DNA of 64,000 nucleotides from positions 310,001-374,000 of the forward strand of contig SMMW01000596.1 in NCBI GenBank assembly GCA_004794655.1, in the 5' to 3' direction. The position numbers and the translations under genes are program-made. Shown one piece after another: positions 58,401 to 61,448 of this stretch; positions within the stretch are counted from its first letter, which is position 1; every line of letters begins with the position of its first letter. The notes beneath the pieces are model-generated. The model was given only the letters and a program-made list of their open reading frames with translations, did not search any database and was not told where the DNA came from. Source of the stretch: Marisa cornuarietis. Lineage: Eukaryota; Mollusca; Gastropoda; Architaenioglossa; Ampullariidae.

Positions 58401-61361
58401 CTTGTGATCTCATTACAGGTATGAAGTTCCTTCCAGTGACTCTTTCTGGTTTTACCAACTGAATTGTCAAGGTAATGAGAGCTCCCTACCTTTGTGCACA
58501 TCCACTGGCTTCAACAATAGCAATCAGTACTACTACAAGATCTCGTGTAAAAACTACCGCACTTTACATGTTGAGTGTTTCTCCAAGGACACTGGTGAGG
58601 GAAACATTCTACGACCTGTTCATTTACATTGTAGCACATTTCATATTACTTACTCTATTTTTATGTCTGCTTCTCCCTGTTAATAAACAAATTACACTTT
58701 GTAATACTTGTGTAGATCCTTTATATTCTTATTTCTAAAGAATATTACATTTTTGCAACATCCTTTGAAATATATTGTCTTTCCTTCTAGTGTTGCACTT
58801 GAAACTAATTCACGCTACAGACATATTTATTTCATTTTTCATTGTCTGTGTATGAAACTTTCTTTTGCTAGTTGAACGTCACTTCCTACTAGAATTTTGC
58901 TACTTCGCATTCGTTTCTAAGTGTTTGTGTTACTACTAGTCTGTTGTTGACTATGTCGTGAACTCCGGGGAAATGCACGCGAAGATGGTCACAGGTTGCG
59001 ATTGCTGTCATCTCGGGCTAATCACACTCTCGACACCTCGACCAGCTCACGCCGACATGTACGTGTACGCGCACACTTATACTAAATTGCTAATAAAGAT
59101 TCAACTGACTCCGAGCCCCCAGCGTACGTCCCCAAGAACAGCACCAGGCAATTTAGTATAATAAAACAATTATTAATAATCGAGAGTTTTGACCAGTTAA
59201 TCATAAAAGATACAATGATACAATGGCAGCAAATTTCAACGTTAGCTCGCTCTCTAGGCGTCCCGGTATAATCTCTACCCTTAATCCACGTGAAGGGCCT
59301 TCCGATGTTTGATGTCCAGGAATCCGTTGCTGCGACGTCGTCTATCGTTGCTACCTCTCCCACGAGCACTGAGACTCTGGCACCACCGCGTGCCACCACT
59401 TGCCTCTTCCTCAAGGCCGGGCTGCAATCAGAGCTTGACCGCGCCTGATGAGAGACCACCGTTTATCTACCAGCTTCTGCCTCTACTGTCTGTGACCAAA
59501 CAGCCACTGGAGATGAACGCTGTGCAATCTGTGACAAGAGTGGGTCCTTACGCACTCTGAGTTGGCTGTGCCGGAGCTGTCACGATTCCAAGACAAGACT
59601 CACAGCGGAGAATCGGAACACCCTTGAACAGATCTCTGTTACAACCTTCCCCTCGAGCTTCCAGTGCGAAAGACCCCGATTTCTCGCTGGTCTCTATGCT
59701 AAGTCCTCATCCGTGAGGATCATTCTCTCTCACGATTGGTCAAGCATACATACACTCTTGTTTCCAACCTTCTGCTACATAGCTACATCCAATCACTACC
59801 TAGCTAACACATGACAAACAGGTGGTCAATCCTGACTTATCCCTGTCCACTCTGCTTCCTTCTTACCTCCCCCTACTAGCGACGCGATCTGCGACTGACT
59901 CTCTATTCACTATGGGTGTCCAGTCAGCGACAATAACAAGAAGCGCTGTTGTCCTGCACTAGGTACACCATAGCCTTAAAATTAACGGCCCCATCCTGGC
60001 CTGTGATCACTGCCAGTCTCTCCTCTCCTGGAAGAACCCCTGCGGCGATAACTGCCGTTCCCCTCTTCTGTCCTGCTCTAGTGCTGACGTAAGCGGCCAC
60101 CCATCCCCGACCTAGCTGATCCCCAAAGAGATACACGGCGGTGAAGCCTACCCGGTCCTTTTGTCCACCACACAGCCAGGTACCATCAAAGGCGACTGTT
60201 GCCGTAACACCGCCTTACAAGCTAACTCGTTCCCCAAGCTATCTATTCTACCTTATGATAGCCTGTCTGACAGCACGTTCGCACGATTCGTGTATAAAGC
60301 AGAAGTGCGACACCAACACTATTGCACTATCACCTAGTTATCATATGACAGACTGTAGTATACTCATCCTTTCTGGTTAGCGAGTTCTTGGCATGTTATT
60401 TTTAAATGGCTGTCATGTTAACCGTAATTGTTTATGTATTAATTTTTGTGTTTAGTTTCCGTCATAACCTGTTGTTGTTTGATTCCGAGGTGTAAATTAA
60501 GTCCAGCGAAACCTCGGTGTTCGTCGACTTCGGTTATCGTCGATTTTTTTTCCACGAAAATTTGTTTTAGTTTTCGTCGGTTGCCTCGAATTTCGTCGGC
60601 ATGCCCACGTGACTTCGCTGCTAATTTTGCGAAAACAAAGGGCGACCCACGCCTTCTCCTGCTCGGTGCGCGTTGTTTCTCATTGTGTGTGCATCACACC
60701 GCGCGTCTAGCCAAACAATTCCATTGCTTTTCAGTGCTTTTTAGCTTGTTTAATTGATTGTGATGCTAATACTACAATTATATGTAAGTGATTTTTGCGT
60801 AAACAGTATCCGTGTAACACGTATATTTTGCGTTTTTCAGTTTAAAAATATACGTAACGCACGTAAGATAAAATCACATGCTTAAATCTTATTGTCCCTG
60901 TTAAGTGTTTTCCTTGCTAATAATTTAACCTTTCCTTTTAGCTCCGTCATGGGATCATTTTATATTAATTTCTTGTTTTTAGTATTAAGCACTATATTTA
61001 TCTTCTATAAAATATGTTTTGGTACGTATTTTGGAGTGTCTTGAACGAATTAATTGGATTTACATTGATTCATATGGAAACACTTTCCTCGGTTTTCGTC
61101 GGTTTATCGACGGATTATCAACGAAAACTGAGGTTTTACTGTACAGTGGCAGAACCAATAGTAATCGTGAGACTTCTCTTCAGTTATCACAAACCTCCGT
61201 CTAGCGGGCAGCACCACTAACAGTTCAGGACGTGTGGAGGTTTTTCTCCAGGGACCTGACCAGTGGGGTACCGTCTGCGACAACAACTGGGATGATTTCG
61301 ATGCCACTGTCGTCTGTAACCAGCTCAGCTACGCTACAGGAAAGGCAATCAAAAACGCCGC
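10971..61361 (+). CDS. Gene B: giant multi-SRCR receptor, 41 exons in the window, 3' end missing
   Basis: The product is predicted to be a very large secreted or cell-surface scavenger-type receptor (DMBT1/SRCR superfamily), of a kind linked to recognition of microbes or self ligands. It starts with a signal peptide, followed by 26 SRCR domains. Exons joined: 10971-11055, 12593-12750, 12953-13118, 13638-13767, 13997-14199, 17267-17418, 19921-20062, 22976-23136, 23429-23585, 24516-24668, 25245-25406, 28753-29073, 29762-29927, 30810-30967, 31806-32138, 32448-32765, 38366-38579, 38909-39021, 42290-42607, 43386-43706, 44219-44397, 44559-44718, 45017-45349, 45792-45965, 46088-46228, 46619-46806, 47409-47526, 48161-48265, 48622-48831, 50722-51030, 51362-51673, 52401-52512, 52787-53010, 53410-53739, 54586-54924, 55311-55625, 56216-56409, 57443-57578, 57922-58093, 58419-58594 and 61184-61361. 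The frame stays open for about 2,778 codons. A transmembrane end is inferred from gene A, not seen. Confidence 0.85.
11056..12592. other. Intron 1 of gene B
   Basis: No coding pattern is seen. It has CT-rich low complexity at 11085-11130, and the rest is AT-rich unique-looking sequence. Confidence 0.5.
12593..13118 (+). CDS. SRCR domain 1 (D1), two exons
   Basis: Exons 12593-12750 and 12953-13118 are split in phase 0 after GFGEWGQ. The first half gives VRLVGG, GRLEV, WGTVC and VVCKQLGF. The second gives [12 protein letters not shown] and [11 protein letters not shown]. All six group A cysteines (C2, C3, C5, C6, C7, C8) are present. It occupies position 1 of the first three-domain unit and joins the signal peptide directly. 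Confidence 0.88.
13638..14199 (+). CDS. SRCR domain 2 (D2), Cys-Cys type, two exons
   Basis: Exons 13638-13767 and 13997-14199 are split in phase 2 inside VACR|TIGY, earlier than in most other domains. Motifs are [25 protein letters not shown], then [20 protein letters not shown] and SAIC. It has eight cysteines: the usual six plus a vicinal pair at the loop after GYVDG. This is position 2 of unit 1. The intervening intron carries a (TGAT)n tract. Confidence 0.85.
13878..13972. repeat. Imperfect (TGAT)n microsatellite in the D2 intron
   Basis: Runs of tgat and gatgat alternate with gacgattgat interruptions, ending about 25 bp before the D2 second-half exon. Confidence 0.9.
14200..15605. other. 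Intron between D2 and D3, left part
   Basis: No domain is recognised. Several medium open frames on both strands at 14380-15030 look like decayed element sequence, but I could not match them to a family. A short (TA)n run lies at 15088-15110. Confidence 0.35.
15606..15644. repeat. (TTA)n microsatellite
   Basis: About 13 copies of tta/att, just upstream of the Tigger-like transposase relic. Confidence 0.95.
15680..16292 (+). pseudogene. Tigger/pogo-like transposase fragment, decayed
   Basis: Frame-shifted pieces match the DDE core of Tigger/pogo transposases: [66 protein letters not shown] and KVLLLLKNC. The acidic residues expected after IYNA are gone, and several stops and shifts are present, so it is not active. 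The right end near 16292 (ggaatctactcta) resembles the outer sequence of such elements; no left terminus was found. Confidence 0.65.
16430..16645. repeat. Three imperfect 70-80 bp tandem units
   Basis: Each unit has caNtNcaccacca near its start, followed by ggacttgacaggcctcctag or a diverged form. Units begin near 16437, 16517 and 16580. The region is intronic and non-coding. Confidence 0.55.
17267..20062 (+). CDS. SRCR domain 3 (D3), two exons flanking a LINE insertion
   Basis: Exons 17267-17418 and 19921-20062 are split in phase 0 after GFSGGG|TVQFHG. Motifs are [27 protein letters not shown], then [13 protein letters not shown] and HVLCYS. The 2.5-kb intron between the halves contains an antisense LINE ending only about 70 bp before the second exon. 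The second exon has no GT donor in the needed phase. ACA T|GCAAGT fits phase 1, so a GC-AG intron is proposed. All six cysteines are kept. Confidence 0.78.
18000..19850 (-). mobile_element. LINE remnant (endonuclease plus reverse transcriptase), antisense
   Basis: On the minus strand the order is an endonuclease part (near 19830-19430, with TNDRGLRPF and a SDHKFV motif), a linker with [21 protein letters not shown] blocks around 18440 ([16 protein letters not shown]), then a C-terminal part ([13 protein letters not shown], near 18190). Stops, frameshifts and a deletion of the RT core make it dead. It resembles the widespread RTE-like endonuclease-RT group; the class is tentative. Confidence 0.75.
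20063..20290. other. Start of the intron between D3 and D4
   Basis: AT-rich, with a GCAAGT donor at the left end and no coding pattern. Confidence 0.4.
20293..21361 (-). pseudogene. Broken copy of a STRAD-like pseudokinase
   Basis: Minus-strand frames contain kinase-like segments: YTRIGKC (glycine-loop region), VKWIDLENL (lysine-strand region), HHELW, CRDLL, then [14 protein letters not shown] followed by [14 protein letters not shown]. The HRxVKxSHxLIS catalytic-loop form, with no HRD aspartate, is typical of STE20-related adaptor (STRAD) pseudokinases. The coding path is broken by a stop and a frameshift and is interrupted by a tandem-repeat expansion. No introns are evident between the segments, suggesting a retrocopy, but no poly(A) tail was found. 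It is antisense inside a gene B intron. Confidence 0.6.
20575..21035. repeat. Nested tandem repeat: 30-bp units in a 155-bp higher-order repeat
   Basis: Short units of the form ctctatacacaagatatatg plus tgaccacta repeat many times. A larger unit beginning ggcagatggctgtgaattag recurs at 20688, 20843 and 20998, exactly 155 bp apart and nearly identical. On the minus strand the unit is the STRAD-like segment [19 protein letters not shown] itself, so the array arose by repeated duplication of pseudogene sequence. Confidence 0.85.
21890..21990. repeat. A-rich tract
   Basis: Poly(A) and (caaaa)n-like sequence grading into taataa. It may be the tail of an unidentified + strand retroelement; nothing upstream of it is clearly coding. 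Confidence 0.5.
22155..22926. mobile_element. Solo LTR with 5-bp target-site duplication
   Basis: The segment begins tgtaacgaattaaatgcggt and ends tttcatccgtaaca (TG...CA). It is flanked by identical catgg at 22150-22154 and 22927-22931. An AATAAA at 22739-22744 sits in the right half, as expected for an LTR R region, and a minisatellite (gtttgtgtaggcctgtgtag) at 22440-22560 lies inside. No internal retrotransposon genes accompany it. The right end is only 49 bp before the D4 exon, so it adjoins that exon's splice acceptor. Confidence 0.8.
22440..22560. repeat. About 25-30 bp minisatellite inside the solo LTR
   Basis: Four to five diverging copies of gtgtaggcctgtgtagcctt alternate with agtttgt. 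It is probably part of the LTR's regulatory U3 region. Confidence 0.7.
22976..23585 (+). CDS. SRCR domain 4 (D4), two exons
   Basis: Exons 22976-23136 and 23429-23585 are split in phase 0. The first half reads [32 protein letters not shown] and RLLGY. The second reads [21 protein letters not shown] and [12 protein letters not shown]. It is canonical with six cysteines and is position 1 of unit 2. Its acceptor (acctcccag) lies close to the solo LTR. Confidence 0.87.
23586..24515. other. Intron between D4 and D5
   Basis: No conserved coding pattern is seen. A 43-codon open stretch after an aacag near 24040 was considered and rejected because its phase does not fit. Confidence 0.4.
24516..25406 (+). 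CDS. SRCR domain 5 (D5), two exons
   Basis: Exons 24516-24668 and 25245-25406 are split in phase 1 after ALPRG. The N-terminal strand is diverged (TGILMVNMN instead of GRVEV), but [32 protein letters not shown] and YASVLC are present. It is a position 2 domain. The Cys-Cys pair of its class is replaced by PRG, leaving six cysteines. Confidence 0.83.
25490..25710. repeat. Tandem duplication of about 116 bp
   Basis: Two diverged copies share acaactaNtcaaaacaac, ctataatta, aacaNNNaagtNtaatgagtt and a closing tgtctNNtattgtc-like end. They lie in the intron after D5. Confidence 0.6.
26440..26473. repeat. (GTGC)n microsatellite
   Basis: Seven or more tandem gtgc copies, just before the degenerate minisatellite. 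Confidence 0.9.
26515..26985. repeat. Degenerate minisatellite, period about 50 bp
   Basis: About nine diverged copies of a unit with tagtgtaaggtgctagttt, tactgtcgagtgctac and cctgtctt. Copies vary in length and share only part of the consensus, indicating an old array. It is intronic (D5 to D6). Confidence 0.65.
27583..28015 (+). pseudogene. Unidentified coding-like remnant in the D5-D6 intron
   Basis: Two pieces look translated. At 27583 a good-context ATG opens [20 protein letters not shown] and stops after 29 codons. At 27734-28015 a frame without a start reads [32 protein letters not shown] and [16 protein letters not shown] before stop. The composition is protein-like rather than intronic. 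I do not recognise the family; it may be a decayed retrocopy or a transposon gene. Confidence 0.35.
28753..29073 (+). CDS. SRCR domain 6 (D6), single exon
   Basis: A whole domain in one exon, phase 1 at both ends: [58 protein letters not shown] and GAVCSTDTS. It has six cysteines and is position 3 of unit 2. The acceptor is tttttttag and the donor gtaagt. The single-exon form shows that intradomain introns are not universal here. Confidence 0.9.
29074..29761. other. Intron between D6 and D7
   Basis: AT-rich; nothing recognised. Confidence 0.5.
29762..30967 (+). CDS. SRCR domain 7 (D7), two exons
   Basis: Exons 29762-29927 and 30810-30967 are split in phase 2 after GEFET. Motifs are [29 protein letters not shown], then [27 protein letters not shown]. 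The six cysteines are intact. The 880-bp intradomain intron is AT-rich with nothing recognised. Position 1 of unit 3. Confidence 0.86.
30968..31805. other. Intron between D7 and D8
   Basis: AT-rich, with short (TA)n and (GA)n runs at 31267-31304. No coding pattern. Confidence 0.5.
31806..32138 (+). CDS. SRCR domain 8 (D8), single exon
   Basis: One exon, phase 1 at both ends. Motifs are [55 protein letters not shown] and ATVFC. It is a position 2 domain with PKGSMG where others of its class have the Cys-Cys pair, so it has six cysteines. N-glycosylation sequon NTS near its start. Confidence 0.86.
32289..32401. repeat. (ATC)n microsatellite
   Basis: A nearly pure array of about 37 triplets with a short gtcgtc-rich start. 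It lies 46 bp before the D9 exon. Open frames across it (poly-Asp, poly-Ile) are artefacts. Confidence 0.96.
32448..32765 (+). CDS. SRCR domain 9 (D9), single exon
   Basis: One exon, phase 1 at both ends. It reads [53 protein letters not shown] and ALC. It has six cysteines; the first strand is shortened (no GRVEV). Position 3 of unit 3. The donor gtg|gttagt is slightly weak but correctly phased. Confidence 0.86.
32786..32862. repeat. (GT)n microsatellite
   Basis: Gt repeats with gc interruptions, just downstream of D9. Confidence 0.95.
33270..35711 (+). mobile_element. LINE remnant with ORF1, reverse transcriptase and (GATT)n tail
   Basis: An ORF1-like part comes first: coiled coil (33484-33684), then RRM-like [37 protein letters not shown] and [14 protein letters not shown]. 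It is followed in other frames by RT blocks [73 protein letters not shown] and a closing WRAVVEALC. Several stops and frameshifts exist. The element ends in (GATT)n at 35619-35711, a normal LINE tail. Some pieces may come from more than one element, since ORF1 and RT run together without a clear endonuclease. Confidence 0.8.
35619..35711. repeat. (GATT)n array, LINE 3' tail
   Basis: About 23 gatt copies start directly after the last RT codons (ATNTKMID). The microsatellite is best read as the expanded tail of the LINE. Confidence 0.93.
35715..38150 (+). mobile_element. Second LINE remnant, interrupted by a PIF/Harbinger element
   Basis: RT segments run [34 protein letters not shown] (with a shift), LFADDVALM and [10 protein letters not shown] up to 36390. 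They resume after a DNA-transposon insertion at 37159 with [50 protein letters not shown] and FAQNWHL. It is 5'-truncated, and many stops make it inactive. Confidence 0.75.
36393..37155. mobile_element. PIF/Harbinger-like deletion derivative with perfect terminal inverted repeats
   Basis: The ends taaaggcctattctcacgct and its reverse complement at 37137-37158 form perfect inverted repeats of about 26 bp, flanked by TAA and TTA, consistent with the 3-bp TWA target of PIF/Harbinger. Inside, a frame at about 36640-36790 reads [34 protein letters not shown], like the N-terminal part of Harbinger transposases (R-N/F-LRM-TFEELL). The catalytic half is missing. It sits inside the LINE and so is younger than it. 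Confidence 0.78.
38366..39021 (+). CDS. SRCR domain 10 (D10), two exons
   Basis: Exons 38366-38579 and 38909-39021 are split in phase 2. The first reads [40 protein letters not shown], a short Ser run and FYLYDL. Two acceptors are possible for the second exon. The one at 38909 gives [12 protein letters not shown] and keeps the C5 cysteine; the stronger-looking one at 38915 would delete it. The former is preferred. It ends FCSS and VRCTGQ, and is position 1 of unit 4. Confidence 0.8.
39232..40800 (-). mobile_element. LINE remnant, antisense, with C-terminal zinc-finger-like end
   Basis: On the minus strand: [74 protein letters not shown] and [18 protein letters not shown] followed by RTHH. 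These are ordered RT, thumb and C2H2-like terminal segments of a non-LTR retrotransposon. Frameshifts and stops break it. It lies in the intron between D10 and D11. Confidence 0.78.
40801..41010. other. Spacer between two LINE remnants
   Basis: AT-rich; nothing recognised. Confidence 0.4.
41010..42115 (+). mobile_element. 5'-truncated LINE (CR1/Jockey-like) ending in (CAT)n
   Basis: The segments [79 protein letters not shown], then after a frameshift [19 protein letters not shown] and LKTNLFQI follow the usual RT to C-terminus order. A (CAT)n run at 42097-42115 closes it. Class assignment is by motif style only. Confidence 0.8.
42290..42607 (+). CDS. SRCR domain 11 (D11), Cys-Cys type, single exon
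   Basis: One exon, phase 1 at both ends. Motifs are [72 protein letters not shown]. It has eight cysteines including the vicinal pair. It is the clearest example of the position 2 class and very like D20 and D14. Confidence 0.92.
42608..43385. other. Intron between D11 and D12
   Basis: AT-rich; a short gt-rich run is near 43230. No coding pattern. Confidence 0.5.
43386..43706 (+). CDS. SRCR domain 12 (D12), single exon
   Basis: One exon, phase 1 at both ends: [73 protein letters not shown]. The six cysteines are intact and it is position 3 of unit 4. GC-rich third positions contrast with the AT-rich introns. Confidence 0.92.
43935..44120. repeat. Possible diverged dispersed repeat
   Basis: aaagtgcttccaccttgagg resembles 2445-2470. 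aaagtgtggtctctagtact and the following ctccccaa resemble 62568-62600. The matches suggest an old SINE-like family, but ends were not defined. Confidence 0.35.
44219..44718 (+). CDS. SRCR domain 13 (D13), two exons
   Basis: Exons 44219-44397 and 44559-44718 are split in phase 0 at [12 protein letters not shown]. It reads [60 protein letters not shown] and AVQC. It has six cysteines and is position 1 of unit 5. Confidence 0.87.
44719..45016. other. Intron between D13 and D14
   Basis: AT-rich; nothing recognised. Confidence 0.5.
45017..45349 (+). CDS. SRCR domain 14 (D14), Cys-Cys type, single exon
   Basis: One exon, phase 1 at both ends: [76 protein letters not shown]. It has eight cysteines with the vicinal pair. 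Position 2 of unit 5. Confidence 0.92.
45609..45698. repeat. (CA)n microsatellite
   Basis: About 40 copies of ca with one small interruption near the start, in the intron before D15. Confidence 0.97.
45792..46228 (+). CDS. SRCR domain 15 (D15), two exons
   Basis: Exons 45792-45965 and 46088-46228 are split in phase 1 after KNDSG. It reads [42 protein letters not shown], then [27 protein letters not shown] and SRTSG. It has six cysteines and is position 3 of unit 5. The downstream intron is open in the same frame as this exon and D16. Confidence 0.9.
46229..46618 (+). other. Intron open in frame: possible retained Ser/Thr-rich linker
   Basis: This 390-bp interval (130 codons) has a GT donor (gtatga) and a tttcag acceptor, but contains no stop in the frame joining D15 to D16. 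Read through, it encodes a short lead-in ([12 protein letters not shown]) and then about 100 residues of almost pure Ser and Thr from a (CAT/ACA)n array at 46312-46590. Such a segment could act as an O-glycosylated spacer. Splicing is still the simpler model. Confidence 0.5.
46312..46590. repeat. Compound (ATC)n/(AAC)n trinucleotide array
   Basis: Blocks of catcat alternate with acaacag, cgacat and caacat triplets for about 280 bp, always keeping triplet register. It lies inside the D15-D16 intron. Confidence 0.95.
46619..47526 (+). CDS. SRCR domain 16 (D16), two exons, lacks the C2-C7 disulfide
   Basis: Exons 46619-46806 and 47409-47526 are split in phase 0 at TGR|VWMSN. It reads [53 protein letters not shown], and VYVIC. 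Only four cysteines remain. C2 is Ile (GRVID instead of GxVCD) and the C7 region has none. In the known SRCR fold these two pair with each other, so a whole disulfide has been lost together. Position 1 of unit 6. Confidence 0.85.
46807..47408. other. Intradomain intron of D16
   Basis: AT-rich, with (AT)n at 46921-46946. No coding pattern. Confidence 0.5.
47859..47913. repeat. (CA)n microsatellite, interrupted
   Basis: Acacac runs with actc interruptions, in the intron between D16 and D17. Confidence 0.9.
48161..48831 (+). CDS. SRCR domain 17 (D17), two exons
   Basis: Exons 48161-48265 and 48622-48831 are split in phase 1 after SEEDT, before the C3 cysteine, a position shared by this class (compare D2, D20). 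Motifs are [24 protein letters not shown], then [36 protein letters not shown]. It is position 2 of unit 6 but lacks the Cys-Cys pair (LWYSPFG). It has six cysteines. Confidence 0.87.
49060..50440 (+). mobile_element. LINE 3' remnant interrupted by a telomere-like block
   Basis: The left part gives [69 protein letters not shown] and [17 protein letters not shown], as in CR1-like LINEs. After an interruption of about 480 bp (49510-49990), RT-downstream sequence seems to resume ([19 protein letters not shown]). Many frameshifts are present. Confidence 0.6.
49739..49915. repeat. Degenerate telomere-like (CCCTAA)n block
   Basis: About 25 copies and variants of ccctaa, cccctaa, ccataa and ccttaa in a row over 175 bp. 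TTAGGG is the telomere unit of most animals. The block is internal, within sequence interrupting a LINE in a gene B intron. Confidence 0.85.
50722..51030 (+). CDS. SRCR domain 18 (D18), single exon
   Basis: One exon, phase 1 at both ends: [72 protein letters not shown]. It has six cysteines and is position 3 of unit 6. Confidence 0.92.
51362..51673 (+). CDS. SRCR domain 19 (D19), single exon, lacks C7
   Basis: One exon, phase 1 at both ends: [60 protein letters not shown]. Five cysteines are present. C7 is missing ([10 protein letters not shown]), leaving C2 without its usual partner. A decayed copy of this exon lies at 54256-54500. Position 1 of unit 7. Confidence 0.9.
51830..51990 (+). CDS. 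Possible alternative terminal exon, cysteine-rich
   Basis: An acceptor (tccatttag) is followed in phase 1, the phase in which D19 ends, by 53 codons: [20 protein letters not shown], then [13 protein letters not shown] and [13 protein letters not shown], and TAG. The Cys spacing and VTYICxPSGYPxP recall an Ig-like or sushi-like strand pair. Used after D19, it would end the protein there as a soluble form. It could also be a relic exon. Confidence 0.35.
52401..53010 (+). CDS. SRCR domain 20 (D20), Cys-Cys type, two exons
   Basis: Exons 52401-52512 and 52787-53010 are split in phase 2 at VTAR|RVC, close to the D2 split site. It reads [19 protein letters not shown], then [41 protein letters not shown]. 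It has eight cysteines with the vicinal pair. Position 2 of unit 7. Confidence 0.87.
53410..53739 (+). CDS. SRCR domain 21 (D21), single exon
   Basis: One exon, phase 1 at both ends: [63 protein letters not shown]. It has six cysteines and several N-glycosylation sequons (NCT, NCS, NDT). Position 3 of unit 7. Confidence 0.92.
53740..54255. other. Intron between D21 and D22, left part
   Basis: AT-rich; nothing recognised before the relic exon. Confidence 0.5.
54256..54500 (+). pseudogene. Relic SRCR exon, a decayed copy of D19
   Basis: Similarity to D19 runs from before C3 (gcaaaagtcttctgt matches D19 at 51474) through the C5-C6 segment (gaNgatgtgctggaNgagtg) to the 3' end (cctgtNaatgtc). 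Deletions, frameshifts and an early TAG prevent coding. It sits just before D22, the next position 1 domain, as expected if a D19-type unit was duplicated and one copy decayed. Confidence 0.75.
54586..54924 (+). CDS. SRCR domain 22 (D22), single exon
   Basis: The most canonical domain of the array, one exon with phase 1 at both ends: [77 protein letters not shown]. It has six cysteines. Position 1 of unit 8. Confidence 0.94.
54925..55310. other. Intron between D22 and D23
   Basis: AT-rich; nothing recognised. Confidence 0.5.
55311..55625 (+). CDS. SRCR domain 23 (D23), single exon
   Basis: One exon, phase 1 at both ends: [70 protein letters not shown]. It is position 2 of unit 8, with VPGGVFG in place of the Cys-Cys pair. 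Six cysteines. Confidence 0.92.
55626..56215. other. Intron between D23 and D24
   Basis: Nothing recognised. Confidence 0.45.
56216..57578 (+). CDS. SRCR domain 24 (D24), two exons
   Basis: Exons 56216-56409 and 57443-57578 are split in phase 0 at RNRK|PILMSD. It reads [72 protein letters not shown]. It has six cysteines and is position 3 of unit 8. The first acceptor (gtcgacaag) is weak, but phase and sequence fit. A SINE copy lies in its intron. Confidence 0.86.
56616..56662. repeat. (CA)n-(GCAC)n microsatellite
   Basis: Acacac passes into gcacgcac and gcgcgcg within the D24 intradomain intron. Confidence 0.9.
57088..57250. repeat. tRNA-derived SINE, copy 2
   Basis: Shares with 10250-10450 the segments ccggtggcgca, cctgtNaccaa, gttcagatNtNgtct and cagttgctgNc followed by aaaNcaccaNttcc. 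It is diverged and lies inside the D24 intron. Confidence 0.65.
57605..57700. repeat. Tandem duplication of 47 bp after D24
   Basis: ctacagctgacctcatgtta and ccctgtgNtagtgtattct occur twice in a row, 30 bp downstream of the D24 donor. The high identity suggests it is recent. Confidence 0.85.
57922..58594 (+). CDS. SRCR domain 25 (D25), two exons
   Basis: Exons 57922-58093 and 58419-58594 are split in phase 2 at SSY|RYEV. It reads [72 protein letters not shown]. Six cysteines remain, but the WDDxDA stretch is replaced by VTSRAGG. It follows the eight triplets. Confidence 0.86.
58595..60503. other. Intron between D25 and D26, left part
   Basis: A GC-richer stretch at 59280-60350 differs in composition from other introns and may be a decayed element, but no RT, integrase or transposase motif and no termini were found. 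Confidence 0.35.
60504..61141. mobile_element. Tigger/mariner-like non-autonomous element with terminal inverted repeats
   Basis: The left end cagcgaaacctcggtgttcg and the reverse complement of the right end (cagtaaaacctcagttttcg) agree in 16 of 20 bases. CAGNNAAACCTC is typical of Tigger-like termini, which use TA targets. TA follows the right end, but the left flank is TC. No transposase is seen in the 638-bp body. The element ends 42 bp before the D26 exon. Confidence 0.65.
61184..61361 (+). CDS. SRCR domain 26 (D26), first half only
   Basis: The exon reads [38 protein letters not shown] and NQLSYATGK, ending GCC GC|gtgagt in phase 2. The second half is not found before the window ends. 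Gene A's exon 494-633 starts in exactly this phase and continues with FGQGQGRIWLDN, so the missing half of D26 is expected to look like that, just past the right edge. Confidence 0.88.
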
Positions 61362-61448
61362 GTGAGTCACGTGACTTTTAAAAAATTTGAAAAAACCCTA
61401 AATATGTTGTGGTTTAAGGTGTGCTTTTAATGTACCAAGAAATACTAT

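Noticed and set aside
59082..60136. Long minus-strand ORFs in the D25-D26 intron
   Set aside because: Composition suggests a decayed element, but no domain is recognisable and frames do not resemble known proteins.
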